NCBI GenBank assembly: GCA_964579305.1
Contig: CAZOGY010000041.1
Location: 1 to 25,915 of the forward strand
Direction: 5' to 3'
Length of the DNA: 25,915 bases
Origin: JBCBWG01 sp964579305
GTDB lineage: Bacteria; Pseudomonadota; Alphaproteobacteria; Rhizobiales; Hyphomicrobiaceae
This document shows positions 1 to 8,153 of the stretch, in pieces. The notes beneath the pieces were generated by a model. That model worked only from the letters and a program-made list of their open reading frames with translations. It was not told where the DNA came from and searched no databases. Every line of letters begins with the position of its first letter. Position 1 is the first letter of the stretch. The position numbers and the translations under genes were made by a program.

Positions 1-385
1 GCATGTAATTGACAACGTCTCCATTGGCGATTTTGTATTTTTCCTTGGCCAGATCCATGCTCACTTGGATGGCCTTTCTGTCACCCTTCTCACCACCGGA
101 AAACAGGGCGTTGAGAACAGCCGAAGCTTCGTCATATTGAACTTCGACCAGTGCCTGGGTCATTTCCTTGGCGACACAGGCGCAGCCTTCCGCACGGCCC
201 GCGCCATAGCGGAATTTCACATCGTGGCGGCTCATGGACGACATGCACGCGTCCATGAATGCGACCTGTTTTTCGTTCAGGCCAAAGCGGGTCACCGCTT
301 CTTTCTTATCAGCTTCCAAACCGACATAGCCGACGGCCAGCATAACGCCAAACACACCGACACCAAGCACACGCGACATTGACAT
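1..385 (-). CDS. Small exported or membrane-anchored protein, 3' end cut off by the window edge
   Basis: The visible 128 codons read off the left edge without a stop. The N-terminus has a hydrophobic segment (residues about 5-22) that would act as a signal peptide or anchor, followed by a charged, mostly helical region. Three cysteines stand out: C47, and C68/C70 in a Cys-Ala-Cys. I chose the ATG at 385 because an AAGGG lies nine bases upstream; an in-frame ATG at 394 sits directly against that site, and another ATG is at 379. The gene follows the M15 peptidase on the same strand after a 205-base gap, so it may have its own promoter. I do not recognise the family. Seen: reading frame, hydrophobic N-terminus, cysteines. 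Inferred: export to the periplasm or inner-membrane anchoring. Confidence 0.7.
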   Translation of the reverse strand, partial: MSMSRVLGVGVFGVMLAVGYVGLEADKKEAVTRFGLNEKQVAFMDACMSSMSRHDVKFRYGAGRAEGCACVAKEMTQALVEVQYDEASAVLNALFSGGEKGDRKAIQVSMDLAKEKYKIANGDVVNYM

Positions 386-590
386 TAAGCGCATCCCTTA
401 TTTACGCGACAAAATGATCATGCATCCGCAGGCTGAATGTTTGCTTGCCGGACGGGATGAATTAAGGATTATTTGAACCACCAAACGATGTGGAAAATTT
501 CTCAAAAACATGCCCTTTCCGACAGCCGTACCCATCCAGCCCAGACAATTCGGGAGGGGAACGCGCCGCTGAAAAGGGCCGGAGATGAGG

Positions 591-1496
591 TCAATTGAAA
601 CGGGCACACCCGCGCCGTTCAGCAAGCCGGCCTATCAGGATCAGCGCCGGGCGATACTCAAAATGCATCGTATCGAAATGATACCAGCGCCCACCCCAAA
701 TAAATCCATGGCGTTCAAAAACATCGACAACGGATTTTGGGATCCTATTGCGATAGTTGGGCACGTCTCCTGGTTTCCCGCCCGCCCAGCGCCAATAATC
801 GGCGTATTTGATATCGACATCGATCGCAGCGCCGAAACTGTGCACACTGAGGCGGCGGGTACCGGCAATGGTGCGCCAGTTGAACGTACCGGCTGTGTTG
901 CGAACAAAGATCTGATCGCGACCGGGCAAACGCTTCAAATCCGCAAGCACCGCCCGCAATGCCGCATCAACGCCACCGACGCGCGTAATGCTGAGCGTAC
1001 GCCCGTACCAATCGAGCTGCACAAGCTGTGCGGCAACGCCTTTGCGCGATTGCCCGTAAACGCTGCGAAAAAATCGCGTATTCCGCACACGGCCGGGTTC
1101 GAAATTCCGCGCCGGCTTGCCGCGCACACACCGTCCGACGGGATAGACCTGCGCAAGCATGTCCTCAATGTCGGCATCGCGCAGTTTTTGCTGATGGCTT
1201 TTTCTCACACCATCATCAATTTGAATAAGCGTGCCATCCGCCATGACCAGAAAACTTCCACGGCCATCCCCAGACTGCGTCACCGCGCGAATGGCCCGCG
1301 GGTACGCCGCACGCAACAGCGCTATGCGTTCGTCAAGTGTGACCATCGCCTGCGCCATGGCTTGCGACGGCGCAATCCCACCACCGGCAATGAACGCGAC
1401 CGATAACGCAGCACGCAACGCCGACAGCAGCCGTCTCCCAGGCTTTCCATTGCCAAGCTTTCGATTGCCAAGCTTTCCATTGCAAGTCACGGCCAT
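591..1496 (-). CDS. M15 family D-Ala-D-Ala carboxypeptidase/endopeptidase-like protein, exported
   Basis: The protein (301 aa) resembles zinc peptidases of family M15 (VanY, L-Ala-D-Glu endopeptidases), which cut the peptide stems of peptidoglycan. The C-terminal domain carries the two family signatures: His-x6-Asp in VHSFGAAID (H219, D226) and Asp-x2-His in FDTMHFE (D275, H278). These supply the zinc ligands and the catalytic acid. The N-terminus has an unusually long basic n-region made of a 15-bp repeat, then a hydrophobic stretch and an AQA-type cleavage site, so the enzyme should act in the periplasm. Start: ATG at 1496 with GGAG close upstream; an in-frame TTG at 1505 is the alternative and an in-frame stop lies just above it. 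It begins 24 bases after the stop of the M48-type gene, so the two are probably one transcript. Domain call is confident; the exact bond cut is not known. Confidence 0.85.
   Translation of the reverse strand: MAVTCNGKLGNRKLGNGKPGRRLLSALRAALSVAFIAGGGIAPSQAMAQAMVTLDERIALLRAAYPRAIRAVTQSGDGRGSFLVMADGTLIQIDDGVRKSHQQKLRDADIEDMLAQVYPVGRCVRGKPARNFEPGRVRNTRFFRSVYGQSRKGVAAQLVQLDWYGRTLSITRVGGVDAALRAVLADLKRLPGRDQIFVRNTAGTFNWRTIAGTRRLSVHSFGAAIDVDIKYADYWRWAGGKPGDVPNYRNRIPKSVVDVFERHGFIWGGRWYHFDTMHFEYRPALILIGRLAERRGCARFN
1437..1481 (-). repeat. Three 15-bp direct repeats inside the M15 gene start
   Basis: Units at 1437-1451, 1452-1466 and 1467-1481 follow gccaagctttc(c/g)att. The last two differ at one base and the first matches at 13 of 15. 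They encode a KLGN-type repeat just before the signal peptide of the M15 peptidase. The copy number could vary by slippage without breaking the frame, since the unit is a multiple of three. Confidence 0.8.
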
Positions 1497-1520
1497 GCGC
1501 TCCAACCCACACTCATGCCA

Positions 1521-2495
1521 TCAACGGCAGCCACGCCGGCGCTCAAGTCGCACGATCCGCGACACCTGACGCGATTCAGCCCGCGAAAGCCGCCCATACG
1601 GCGGAAAACAATTGCGACCGAACGCCCGGCGTCCGCGATCCGTTTTGAAGCAGTGGCCCTTGCGGGCAAAGATCTCATTGCGCGCATACCATAACTCATC
1701 GCACGACATGGCGCTGATCCCGCGTCTGGTTGAGCGGCTGGGCGGCATCGAGGGCGCCGGGGCGGCGACTTGCGGCGGCTGGGCCTGCGGCGCCTGCACA
1801 GGTGGTGCGGGGGCAGGCTGCACAGGCGCCGGCGCTTGAGGCGCCTGCTGAGCGACACCGTCGTTCAGGCCCTTTCGCCCATCGCTCCAACCCAAGGTCG
1901 CAAGCTGAATGCGCTCACGGCGTGCCGGGTGGGTCGCCGTCGCTTGTTCGGGCAACGCCTTATACAGTGACATCGCCTGTTTGAGCGTTGCGCCCATCCG
2001 CGCCATAATGAAGCCGGCTTGATAATCAGCTTCCAATTCAAACTCGTGATCGCGACCCGCCACTTCAGTGTGAAAGCGGACATGGTGGCCGATCTCGTGC
2101 GCCAAAACACCAATTAAAGACCAATACTGGCCCGTCTTAGCGCGCAATTCTTGCATAAAAACTTCGTTGTAAAAGATGAACCGCTCGTTCGTTTCACGGT
2201 CAAAATAGGCCACGGCCGCGTCGACCTCAGCCGTCGCCCGCAGCAGGATCCGGTCTTCCACACCGGCAAGCCCCGCCGCACTCAAAACCCGCCCAAAGAC
2301 CCCAACCGCTTCCTTGCTTGACTTGAAGCTTCGCCGGATGGTGGTCGTCTGTGCATGAAAATTGCGCAGGTTTTGAGGGTTGTGCGATCGCATGAACTGC
2401 GCTGACGCCTCATCGGCACCCCCAAACACGGCACCTCCGACGGCGGTCGCGACCGCAATAAGACAAACTATTTTTTGGGTTGGAAACCACGTCAT
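1521..2495 (-). CDS. Exported M48-type zinc metalloprotease with C-terminal YARHG domain
   Basis: The protein (324 aa) has a signal peptide (residues 1 to about 32). Its protease domain carries the zinc motif HEIGHH (H133, E134, H137) and a downstream ELEAD (E153 as likely third ligand), as in M48 peptidases. A Pro/Gln/Ala-rich linker (about 208-250) leads to a C-terminal domain with ELWYARNEIFARKG. That is the signature of the YARHG domain, found in extracytoplasmic proteins and of unknown function. Start: ATG at 2495 with GGAG six bases upstream; a TTG at 2507 is in frame but overlaps that site. The M15 peptidase follows 24 bases later, suggesting a shared envelope role. A paralogue at 22014-23204 has the same protease half but another C-terminus. 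Protease family is confident; the substrate is unknown. Confidence 0.85.
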   Translation of the reverse strand: MTWFPTQKIVCLIAVATAVGGAVFGGADEASAQFMRSHNPQNLRNFHAQTTTIRRSFKSSKEAVGVFGRVLSAAGLAGVEDRILLRATAEVDAAVAYFDRETNERFIFYNEVFMQELRAKTGQYWSLIGVLAHEIGHHVRFHTEVAGRDHEFELEADYQAGFIMARMGATLKQAMSLYKALPEQATATHPARRERIQLATLGWSDGRKGLNDGVAQQAPQAPAPVQPAPAPPVQAPQAQPPQVAAPAPSMPPSRSTRRGISAMSCDELWYARNEIFARKGHCFKTDRGRRAFGRNCFPPYGRLSRAESRQVSRIVRLERRRGCR

Positions 2496-2617
2496 TGCCT
2501 TCTCCAACTCACACGTCGTGCGCTTGAAAGCGCTGCCACATTCTCAGCCAAAGATAGCAGAGCGTGACGACAGGACGAATAACGTTTGGAAGGCTGGACG
2601 CGAAAGAGCTGCGCAAC

Positions 2618-4732
2618 TCACCCGCTGGATCCTGTCGACACCGCTTTGATCCAGACTTTGTTGTCGTGGAACGCAGCGCCGCCATACGGGGCGACCGGGT
2701 CAGCACCGGTGAGCGTATTGAGCCCCACGCCATCTGGGAAATCCGTGTTTGGCGGGATCGATTCAACAACGGCCACGCCCCGCTGCAAGCCATCAAAGGC
2801 TTCGGCCCACAATCTGATCTCCCCACGGCGGTTGCCGACGCGCACCATGCCACCGTCGGCAATGCCAAGTTCGGCCAAGTCGTCAGGATGCACCTTCACG
2901 GTCGGCCGGCCCTCGCGCAATCGGCTTGTCGGCGTCTCATTGAATGATGAGTTGAGATAGTTGCGCGCCGGTGATGTCGCCAGCCGGAAAGGATGGGCCT
3001 CGTCAGGGTTTTCGATCACGTCCCAATGGTCGGGCAATGCCGGCATCAAATGCGCATTCCCCCAGTCGAATTTGCGCGCGACCGGCACATGCGCCCAATC
3101 CGGCTTGAACCGGTATTTGCCATCCGGCCAATTAAACCCTTTCGTGTAATGCGACGTGGCAAAATCCGGCTGGCAGTCAATCCAGCGCACCGCTTCCAGG
3201 TTTTCAAGCGTGCCCCAACCCGAGGTCTGCAATGTCGCGTCGATGATCTCGCGCGCAGTCATCTCAAACCCGCGGTGTTGCGCGCCAACCCGTTGCGCAA
3301 GCGCGCACAGCACGTCATGGTTCGACCGGCATTCGCCCGCAGCCTCGATCAACTTCGGCCCGAGCAGAATGTATTGATGCCCGCCGCCTTGATAGACGTC
3401 GTCGTGCTCAAGAAACATCGTTGCCGGCAAGACGATATCGGCCATTTGCGCCGTCGCCGTCATGAACTGCTCATGCACGCACACGAACAGGTCATCGCGC
3501 GCAAATCCGGTTTTCACCTTGGTCTGCTCTGGCGCGACTTGGACCGGGTTCATGTTTTGAATGAACAGCGCATCGACCGGCGGCCCGCCGGCAAGATCCA
3601 TGGGATCACCCATCAGGACCGCGCCGATCCGCGACATGTCGAGCACGCGCACACTGGGGTCTTTCACGTCGAGCCCTTCGATCAGGGTCTTGTCCCAATG
3701 AAAGATCGCGCCGTTATTATGGAACGCACCGCCACCTTCGTGCAGCCAAGCCCCGGTCACCGCCGGGATCGACAGCGCGGCGTGCATATTATGGGCGCCG
3801 TTGCGCTGGCGGGTGAAACCATAGCCGAGCCGGAAGTATGTCCGCGGCGTCTCCCCAACCATCCGGGCAAACGTTTCAATCTCTTCGACGGTCAGCCCCG
3901 TCACAGCCGCCGCCCAACTCGGCGACCGCGGCTTCAGGTGGGCTTCGAGCTGACGCGGGCAGTCGGTGTATTTGTCCAGGTAATCCCAGTTCGCATATCC
4001 GTCGCGAAACAGCACATGCATGACGGCGCACGCCAGCGCGCCATCGGTCCCCGGTCGCAGACACAGCGCCAAGTCGGCCTGATCCATCGTGCTGTTCTGA
4101 TAGATATCGACCGCAACGATCTTGGCGCCACGCTCCTTCCGCGCGCGCACCGCATGCGTCATCACGTTGACCTGGGTGTTGACGGGGTTGGTGCCCCAGA
4201 TCACGACCATGTCGGATTTGGCCATCTCGCGCGGGTCGGCCCCAGCCAACTTTCCCGTGCCTGCGATGAAGCCCGTCCAGGCAAGCGTCGTGCAGATCGA
4301 CTGGTGCATGTCGGAATAGCGCTTGGCATGGCGCAGGCGATTAATGCCATCGCGCATGACGAGGCCCATTGTGCCCGCGAAATAGTAGGGCCAAACCGCC
4401 TCCGGCCCGAACCGCGCTTCGGCCGCCAGCATCGCATCCGCGGTAATATCGAGCGCCTCATCCCAGGAGACGCGCGCAAACTGGCCTGAGCCTTTCGGCC
4501 CTGTCCGCTTCAACGGGTAGAGTAACCGGTCCGGGTGATGGATTCGCTCAGCATAGCGCGCAACTTTCGCGCAGATCACGCCAGCGGTGTAATCGTTTTC
4601 GGCGGCCCCGCGCACACGTCCGATCCGCCCATCTGGAAGGATTTCAACGTCAAGCGCGCACGTCGACGGACAATCGTGAGGGCAAACCGATGGCTTGATT
4701 TGCGGAGCGTTCGGCGCGGCATCTTGGGGCAT
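2618..4732 (-). CDS. Molybdopterin-dependent oxidoreductase (BisC/COG0243 type), cytoplasmic, orphan
   Basis: The protein (704 aa) belongs to the DMSO-reductase superfamily, which binds bis-MGD molybdenum or tungsten. The N-terminus has the [4Fe-4S] motif C17-x3-C21-x3-C25 followed by C54 in VICAK. Next come the typical fold segments, for example the NRLRHAKRYSDMHQSIC region; C147 there is at about the place of the metal ligand. VVIWGTNPV is the usual pterin-contact segment, and the C-terminal domain contains HPDDLAELGIADG, typical of molybdopterin-dinucleotide-binding domains. No twin-arginine signal is present, so it should stay in the cytoplasm. No iron-sulfur, flavin or membrane partner gene lies next to it. 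The ATG at 4732 has only a weak GGAC upstream. Length is normal for the family. The substrate cannot be told from sequence. Confidence 0.9.
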   Translation of the reverse strand: MPQDAAPNAPQIKPSVCPHDCPSTCALDVEILPDGRIGRVRGAAENDYTAGVICAKVARYAERIHHPDRLLYPLKRTGPKGSGQFARVSWDEALDITADAMLAAEARFGPEAVWPYYFAGTMGLVMRDGINRLRHAKRYSDMHQSICTTLAWTGFIAGTGKLAGADPREMAKSDMVVIWGTNPVNTQVNVMTHAVRARKERGAKIVAVDIYQNSTMDQADLALCLRPGTDGALACAVMHVLFRDGYANWDYLDKYTDCPRQLEAHLKPRSPSWAAAVTGLTVEEIETFARMVGETPRTYFRLGYGFTRQRNGAHNMHAALSIPAVTGAWLHEGGGAFHNNGAIFHWDKTLIEGLDVKDPSVRVLDMSRIGAVLMGDPMDLAGGPPVDALFIQNMNPVQVAPEQTKVKTGFARDDLFVCVHEQFMTATAQMADIVLPATMFLEHDDVYQGGGHQYILLGPKLIEAAGECRSNHDVLCALAQRVGAQHRGFEMTAREIIDATLQTSGWGTLENLEAVRWIDCQPDFATSHYTKGFNWPDGKYRFKPDWAHVPVARKFDWGNAHLMPALPDHWDVIENPDEAHPFRLATSPARNYLNSSFNETPTSRLREGRPTVKVHPDDLAELGIADGGMVRVGNRRGEIRLWAEAFDGLQRGVAVVESIPPNTDFPDGVGLNTLTGADPVAPYGGAAFHDNKVWIKAVSTGSSG

Positions 4733-4824
4733 CTGTGTGGGTCCGGGCTAATGTGGCCTGCGCGCATGTCAGCGCCGCTTGCCCCGCCATTGATGCCGTC
4801 TTGTGGCGATGACGCAAGTGCGAC

Positions 4825-4854
4825 GGCTGGCGAACCACATTGAGACCGCCAGCC
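4825..4854 (-). other. Inverted repeat between TadG-like and molybdopterin genes
   Basis: ggctggcg (4825-4832) and cgccagcc (4847-4854) form a perfect 8-bp stem with a 14-base loop. It lies 30 bases after the stop of the TadG-like gene and about 90 bases before the next start. No T-run follows on the minus strand, so it is not a classical intrinsic terminator. It could still stabilise the upstream mRNA end or be a protein site. Confidence 0.4.
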
Positions 4855-4883
4855 ACCAACGGCCGCGATCCCGCACGTGCGCT

Positions 4884-6137
4884 CTATTTTTTCAGACGCA
4901 GCGACATGACCTGCTGCGTGATCGCACTGAACGCCGACTGCAGCGCTGCATTGTTGGCAGCATGAAAAAAATACGTGTCACCCGACGCACACGTCTTCAA
5001 CTCATCGTGGTCACGGGAACCTGCCGGCCCAATGTCAAATCCAATCGTATAAATCGTGATATCCTTGGCTTTCATGTTCGCACACAACGCCTGAAAGATT
5101 TCATACGACTTATCTGTATTGTCGCCACCATGTTCAAAACGCGTCGCGTTGAACACGCCGTCACTCATAAAGACCACGACCTTTTCCGATTTCTCTTCGT
5201 ATTGGAAAGGCTTTGAGCCATTCGGCAGCTTCGAACCCCAATTCGGCGAAAGCAGATACCAGGCCCATGCTGCACCGATGTGGCCACCGGTCATGTGCAG
5301 AATCGGCGCCATGTCAGCAATGTACGTTTCCACGTTTGAGCGCTGGCTGCGGTCAAGCAACGCTTGCATCGGCGTCACCGGACAATCGGCATCGTTTTCA
5401 CTGCGGAAATCACCAGGAATACCGGCCGTATCGGTTAAATCGGACCAATTGCCCCGAGCCGAAACGCACTGCGTGGTCGAATCGGTCCCCACGTTGACAA
5501 AACCGCTGCCCAGCCGGACAGCATAAGTCCACGGCACAAAACCGATCCGCATCCCATCGTCACGGATCGCCGAATCGTAAAGCGTCACGATACTGGTTTG
5601 AACCGTGCTGCGCAGGGCTTCGAATTTCGATTGCGTATCACCATCCGGCGTTTCAGTCATCGAGCCGGTAAAATCAAGCGCGAAAACAACTTCCACGTTC
5701 TTGGTGGGCATCGATGCTTCCGCCACATAATCACTTGTCAGCGCGTTCAAACCAAAAACGCCCGCAAGCTTGGTGGGCAATCTTGTCGACGCGGTAATTG
5801 TCACCGTTTCGTTTTGGCGATCGACTTCGACTTTGGGCTGCCCATCGATGAGATTGGCCACACCCGCACTTGCCAAATTCGCATCAATGAATTCTTTCGT
5901 GAACTGCTTGACCTGCCCGTTCGACTTGCCTTCGAACGACAGCGACCGCGCGCCGGCCAGTGCCGCCGCATCAAGCGCGCTCATCACCTTGAGCCGCAAC
6001 GAATAAGCACTACCAAAATCCAAGGCCAACGCGCCGGCGCCAAACACCGTCAAAATCATAAATGCAAACATGATCGCAAACGCCCCGGACCGGTCTTGCC
6101 CGAAACGTTGCAGGAATGGTTTTGCTAAAACGCGCAT
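4884..6137 (-). CDS. TadG-like pilus assembly protein with von Willebrand factor A domain
   Basis: The protein (417 aa) starts with the TadE/TadG N-terminus: a short basic head, then RSGAFAIMFAFMI and a membrane helix (about 18-40), then LDFGSAYSLRLKVMSALDAAALAGA. A von Willebrand A domain follows. Its metal-ion site is DFTGS (D155, T157, S159), and an MSDG further on fits the later MIDAS position. Such proteins are anchored in the inner membrane with the VWA domain outside. Some belong to Tad/Flp pilus loci and many others are scattered orphans, as here, since no other tad or cpa gene is near. ATG at 6137 has AAGGGAA upstream at good spacing. It is the first of four same-strand genes. A second TadG-like gene lies at 24020-25361. 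Family is confident; a real role in pili is uncertain. Confidence 0.85.
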   Translation of the reverse strand: MRVLAKPFLQRFGQDRSGAFAIMFAFMILTVFGAGALALDFGSAYSLRLKVMSALDAAALAGARSLSFEGKSNGQVKQFTKEFIDANLASAGVANLIDGQPKVEVDRQNETVTITASTRLPTKLAGVFGLNALTSDYVAEASMPTKNVEVVFALDFTGSMTETPDGDTQSKFEALRSTVQTSIVTLYDSAIRDDGMRIGFVPWTYAVRLGSGFVNVGTDSTTQCVSARGNWSDLTDTAGIPGDFRSENDADCPVTPMQALLDRSQRSNVETYIADMAPILHMTGGHIGAAWAWYLLSPNWGSKLPNGSKPFQYEEKSEKVVVFMSDGVFNATRFEHGGDNTDKSYEIFQALCANMKAKDITIYTIGFDIGPAGSRDHDELKTCASGDTYFFHAANNAALQSAFSAITQQVMSLRLKK

Positions 6138-6349
6138 AGGCAGTTCCCTTTGGCCGCAAACTCAACGCAACCAGAAGCGCTGCAGCCAGCTAAAAGAAGC
6201 CTAAGAACGCGGTGAGATCTTCAGTTCGCACCATCACCGTCAATAGAGCGTCTACGCACACAAAGCATTTGCACGGGCCGCTGATAGGCTCCATTCACGC
6301 TTCAAAACGAACCATGAACACAAGCATGATCAGAGCAGCGCGCGTCAGA

Positions 6350-6859
6350 TCAACCAAAAGCAGGCAACAACATCAGGTCGGTCGGTTGTGTCTTCGCGCC
6401 CGCCGCAGTGAGCATCGCATGCACTTGCCCGCGATGGTGCGTTTGGTGATTGAAAAAATGCGCGACAAGCAGTTGGCGGGGACGTGATAAATCGCGACCC
6501 GCCGCGCCCGAATACCACGCCAGGTCTCCCGCCAACCAAGCTTCTGTCACCGCCTGCGCCCACGTCTCAATCTGGCGGTCAACCAAGCGGCGATCAGCGC
6601 AAAGCGCGTCCCAACGGTCATAGGCTGAAGCCGAAGTATCAATGCTCGACGCGCGGGGTTTCGGCGTCGCGGCGAAACGGTGCAGCCAGATCTGATCGCC
6701 CCATAACAGGTGCGCAAGCGTTCCGTGGATCGAGCCGAAAAAAGCGCCGCGGTCGGCACGACGATCATCATCGCTCAGTGCATCGGCAGCGGCATAGATC
6801 GCATCGTTTTGCCAGCTATTATAAGTGGCCATGGTCCGAACAAAACTGGGATCAATCAA
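6350..6859 (-). CDS. DinB family protein (putative metal-dependent four-helix protein)
   Basis: The protein (169 aa with the chosen start) fits the DinB/YfiT four-helix bundle family, which binds a metal through three histidines. The likely ligands are H50 in HGTLAH and H138/H142 in NHQTHHRGQ, the usual H...HxxxH pattern. DinB-like members include thiol-dependent S-transferases and damage-inducible proteins, so no reaction can be assigned. Start: a TTG at 6859 preceded by GGAGG at about eight bases gives the usual N-terminus IDPSFVRTMATYNSW. An in-frame GTG at 6943 overlaps the RidA stop (TAGTG) and would add 28 unusual residues. It is the last gene of an ndk - RidA - DinB run. Family is confident; the start is less so. 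Confidence 0.82.
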   Translation of the reverse strand: MIDPSFVRTMATYNSWQNDAIYAAADALSDDDRRADRGAFFGSIHGTLAHLLWGDQIWLHRFAATPKPRASSIDTSASAYDRWDALCADRRLVDRQIETWAQAVTEAWLAGDLAWYSGAAGRDLSRPRQLLVAHFFNHQTHHRGQVHAMLTAAGAKTQPTDLMLLPAFG

Positions 6860-6942
6860 AACCGCCCCTCCGTACCGGCTCACCAGCGCGCAACCAAAGT
6901 CAAACCAATCCGCCGGCAGGAACCGAACGCGATCCCACGCCA

Positions 6943-7320
6943 CTATGGCCTGTAGGCGACGGCTTCGATCTCAATTTTCATGCGCGCATCGAGCAGCTCG
7001 GCGATCATCATGGTCGCCGCCGGCCGCGCCACGGCAAAAGCAGCGGCAATCACCGGCTGGCATGCTTCAAAATCGTCGCGCGAGGCAACCAGATAACGCA
7101 CGCGCACCACATCATCGAGTTTGGCACCAGCTTCGGCCAATGCCGCCGCGATGGATGACAGCGCTTGCTGGCATTGCGCATGGGCATCATCGGCGATGGT
7201 CATCGTGGCATAGTCAAAGCCAGTCGTGCCGGAGACAAACACAAAGTCTCCGGCAACAACGGCGCGGCTGTAAGCATACCGGCTTTCGTAGTCTGACCCC
7301 GAACTGATCCGCGCGACCAT
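6943..7320 (-). CDS. RidA/YjgF family protein
   Basis: The protein (125 aa) has the length and fold pattern of Rid proteins, trimeric enzymes or binding proteins. The best studied member, RidA, hydrolyses reactive enamines and imines made by PLP enzymes. Seen here are VAGDFVFVSGTTGFD in the first half, ARPAATMM with the carboxylate-binding Arg (R99), and KIEIEAVAY at the end. Start: ATG at 7320 with AAGGGAG nine bases upstream; ten extra in-frame codons up to 7350 are not needed. It lies 41 bases after ndk and before the DinB gene on the same strand. Rid has several subgroups, and not all of them deaminate, so the exact activity is left open. Confidence 0.88.
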   Translation of the reverse strand: MVARISSGSDYESRYAYSRAVVAGDFVFVSGTTGFDYATMTIADDAHAQCQQALSSIAAALAEAGAKLDDVVRVRYLVASRDDFEACQPVIAAAFAVARPAATMMIAELLDARMKIEIEAVAYRP

Positions 7321-7361
7321 CGTGGCGGTCTCCCTTAAGCCGGCCGGCACGTCACCGGTTG

Positions 7362-7784
7362 TCAGCCGACGATCTCAGCGTCGGAGAAATTCAGCGCGAT
7401 TTCACGCTGGGCGCTTTCCGGGCTGTCGGAACCATGCACCGAGTTCTCACCGAGCGAGCGGGCGAACGTCTTGCGGATCGTGCCTTCATCGGCGTTCTCC
7501 GGGTTGGTCGCGCCCATGATATCACGGTACTTCGCGATGGCGTTCTCACCTTCGAGAACCTGCACGACGATGGGCCCCGACGTCATGAATTCACACAGTT
7601 CGCCGTAGAACGGGCGCTCTTTATGTTCGGCGTAAAACTCCTGTGCCTGCTCCGGCGCCCAGCGGACACGCTTCTGGGCGACGATCCGCAGACCGGCGTC
7701 TTCGATCATCGCGTTGATCTTGCCGGTGAGGTTACGCTCGGTCGCGTCGGGCTTGATGATTGAGAATGTGCGCTCGATGGCCAT
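7362..7784 (-). CDS. ndk: Nucleoside diphosphate kinase
   Basis: The protein (140 aa, the normal length) moves the terminal phosphate from ATP to other nucleoside diphosphates through a phospho-histidine, keeping NTP pools balanced in the cytoplasm. Seen are ERTFSIIKPDA at the start, the family segment GATNPENADEGTIR, and the active-site motif NSVHGSDS with H117. ATG at 7784 has AGGA at about eight bases. A good sigma70-like promoter lies 52-80 bases upstream. RidA and DinB genes follow on the same strand and are probably cotranscribed. There is nothing unusual in the gene. Confidence 0.97.
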   Translation of the reverse strand: MAIERTFSIIKPDATERNLTGKINAMIEDAGLRIVAQKRVRWAPEQAQEFYAEHKERPFYGELCEFMTSGPIVVQVLEGENAIAKYRDIMGATNPENADEGTIRKTFARSLGENSVHGSDSPESAQREIALNFSDAEIVG

Positions 7785-7835
7785 CTGAGTGTCCTGTGTC
7801 CCAAAGGTGTTTGCGCGCCGGGCGCGCTGGCGGCG

Positions 7836-7864
7836 CCTATAGCAACGCCGCTGGTGCCTATCAA
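7836..7864 (-). promoter_or_regulatory. Candidate sigma70-type promoter of ndk
   Basis: On the minus strand TTGATA (7864-7859) is followed by a 17-base spacer and TATAGG (7841-7836), close to the consensus. The -10 lies 52 bases before the ndk start. The region 7785-8153 (369 bases) between the divergent ndk and GYF_2 genes holds no convincing gene or RNA; this promoter is the only clear signal I see in it. Confidence 0.5.
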
Positions 7865-8153
7865 CGTCCGTGCGGCCGCGCTCTTGCGCCACGGTGCGTC
7901 GCCAAACTGCCACAATCGTCGTCGTACGCGGCAACACAGCGCTTCCCTGCTGCCGCCGAATAGCTGACACACGCCGTGGTTTCGCGCTAAAGCGCACAAC
8001 TAAGCGCAGCGTGTGGTCGCAAGTCACTGCCGTTGTGTTGCCCAAAGGGCTTGCGAGGAAGACGGAAAAGTTGGCGCTGCTTTGGCCTGTTGGGGTTTAC
8101 GAGAGCATTTCGCCTGTTAAGTCCTGTCGCACTTGGAAAAAGTCGGAACGACG

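Noticed and set aside
585..1406. Plus-strand frame of about 270 codons opposite the M15 gene
   Set aside because: It is antisense to a gene with clear zinc motifs, and the translated sequence has no family features.
2993..4489. Long plus-strand open frame (about 500 codons) opposite the molybdopterin gene
   Set aside because: It is a shadow of a GC-rich gene: no recognisable domain, composition rich in Arg, His and Pro, and the minus strand encodes a clear full-length enzyme.
4884..6137. A complete Tad/Flp pilus locus
   Set aside because: Only TadG-like proteins are present; no TadA ATPase, TadB/C, CpaB, CpaC or pilin gene lies in the window.
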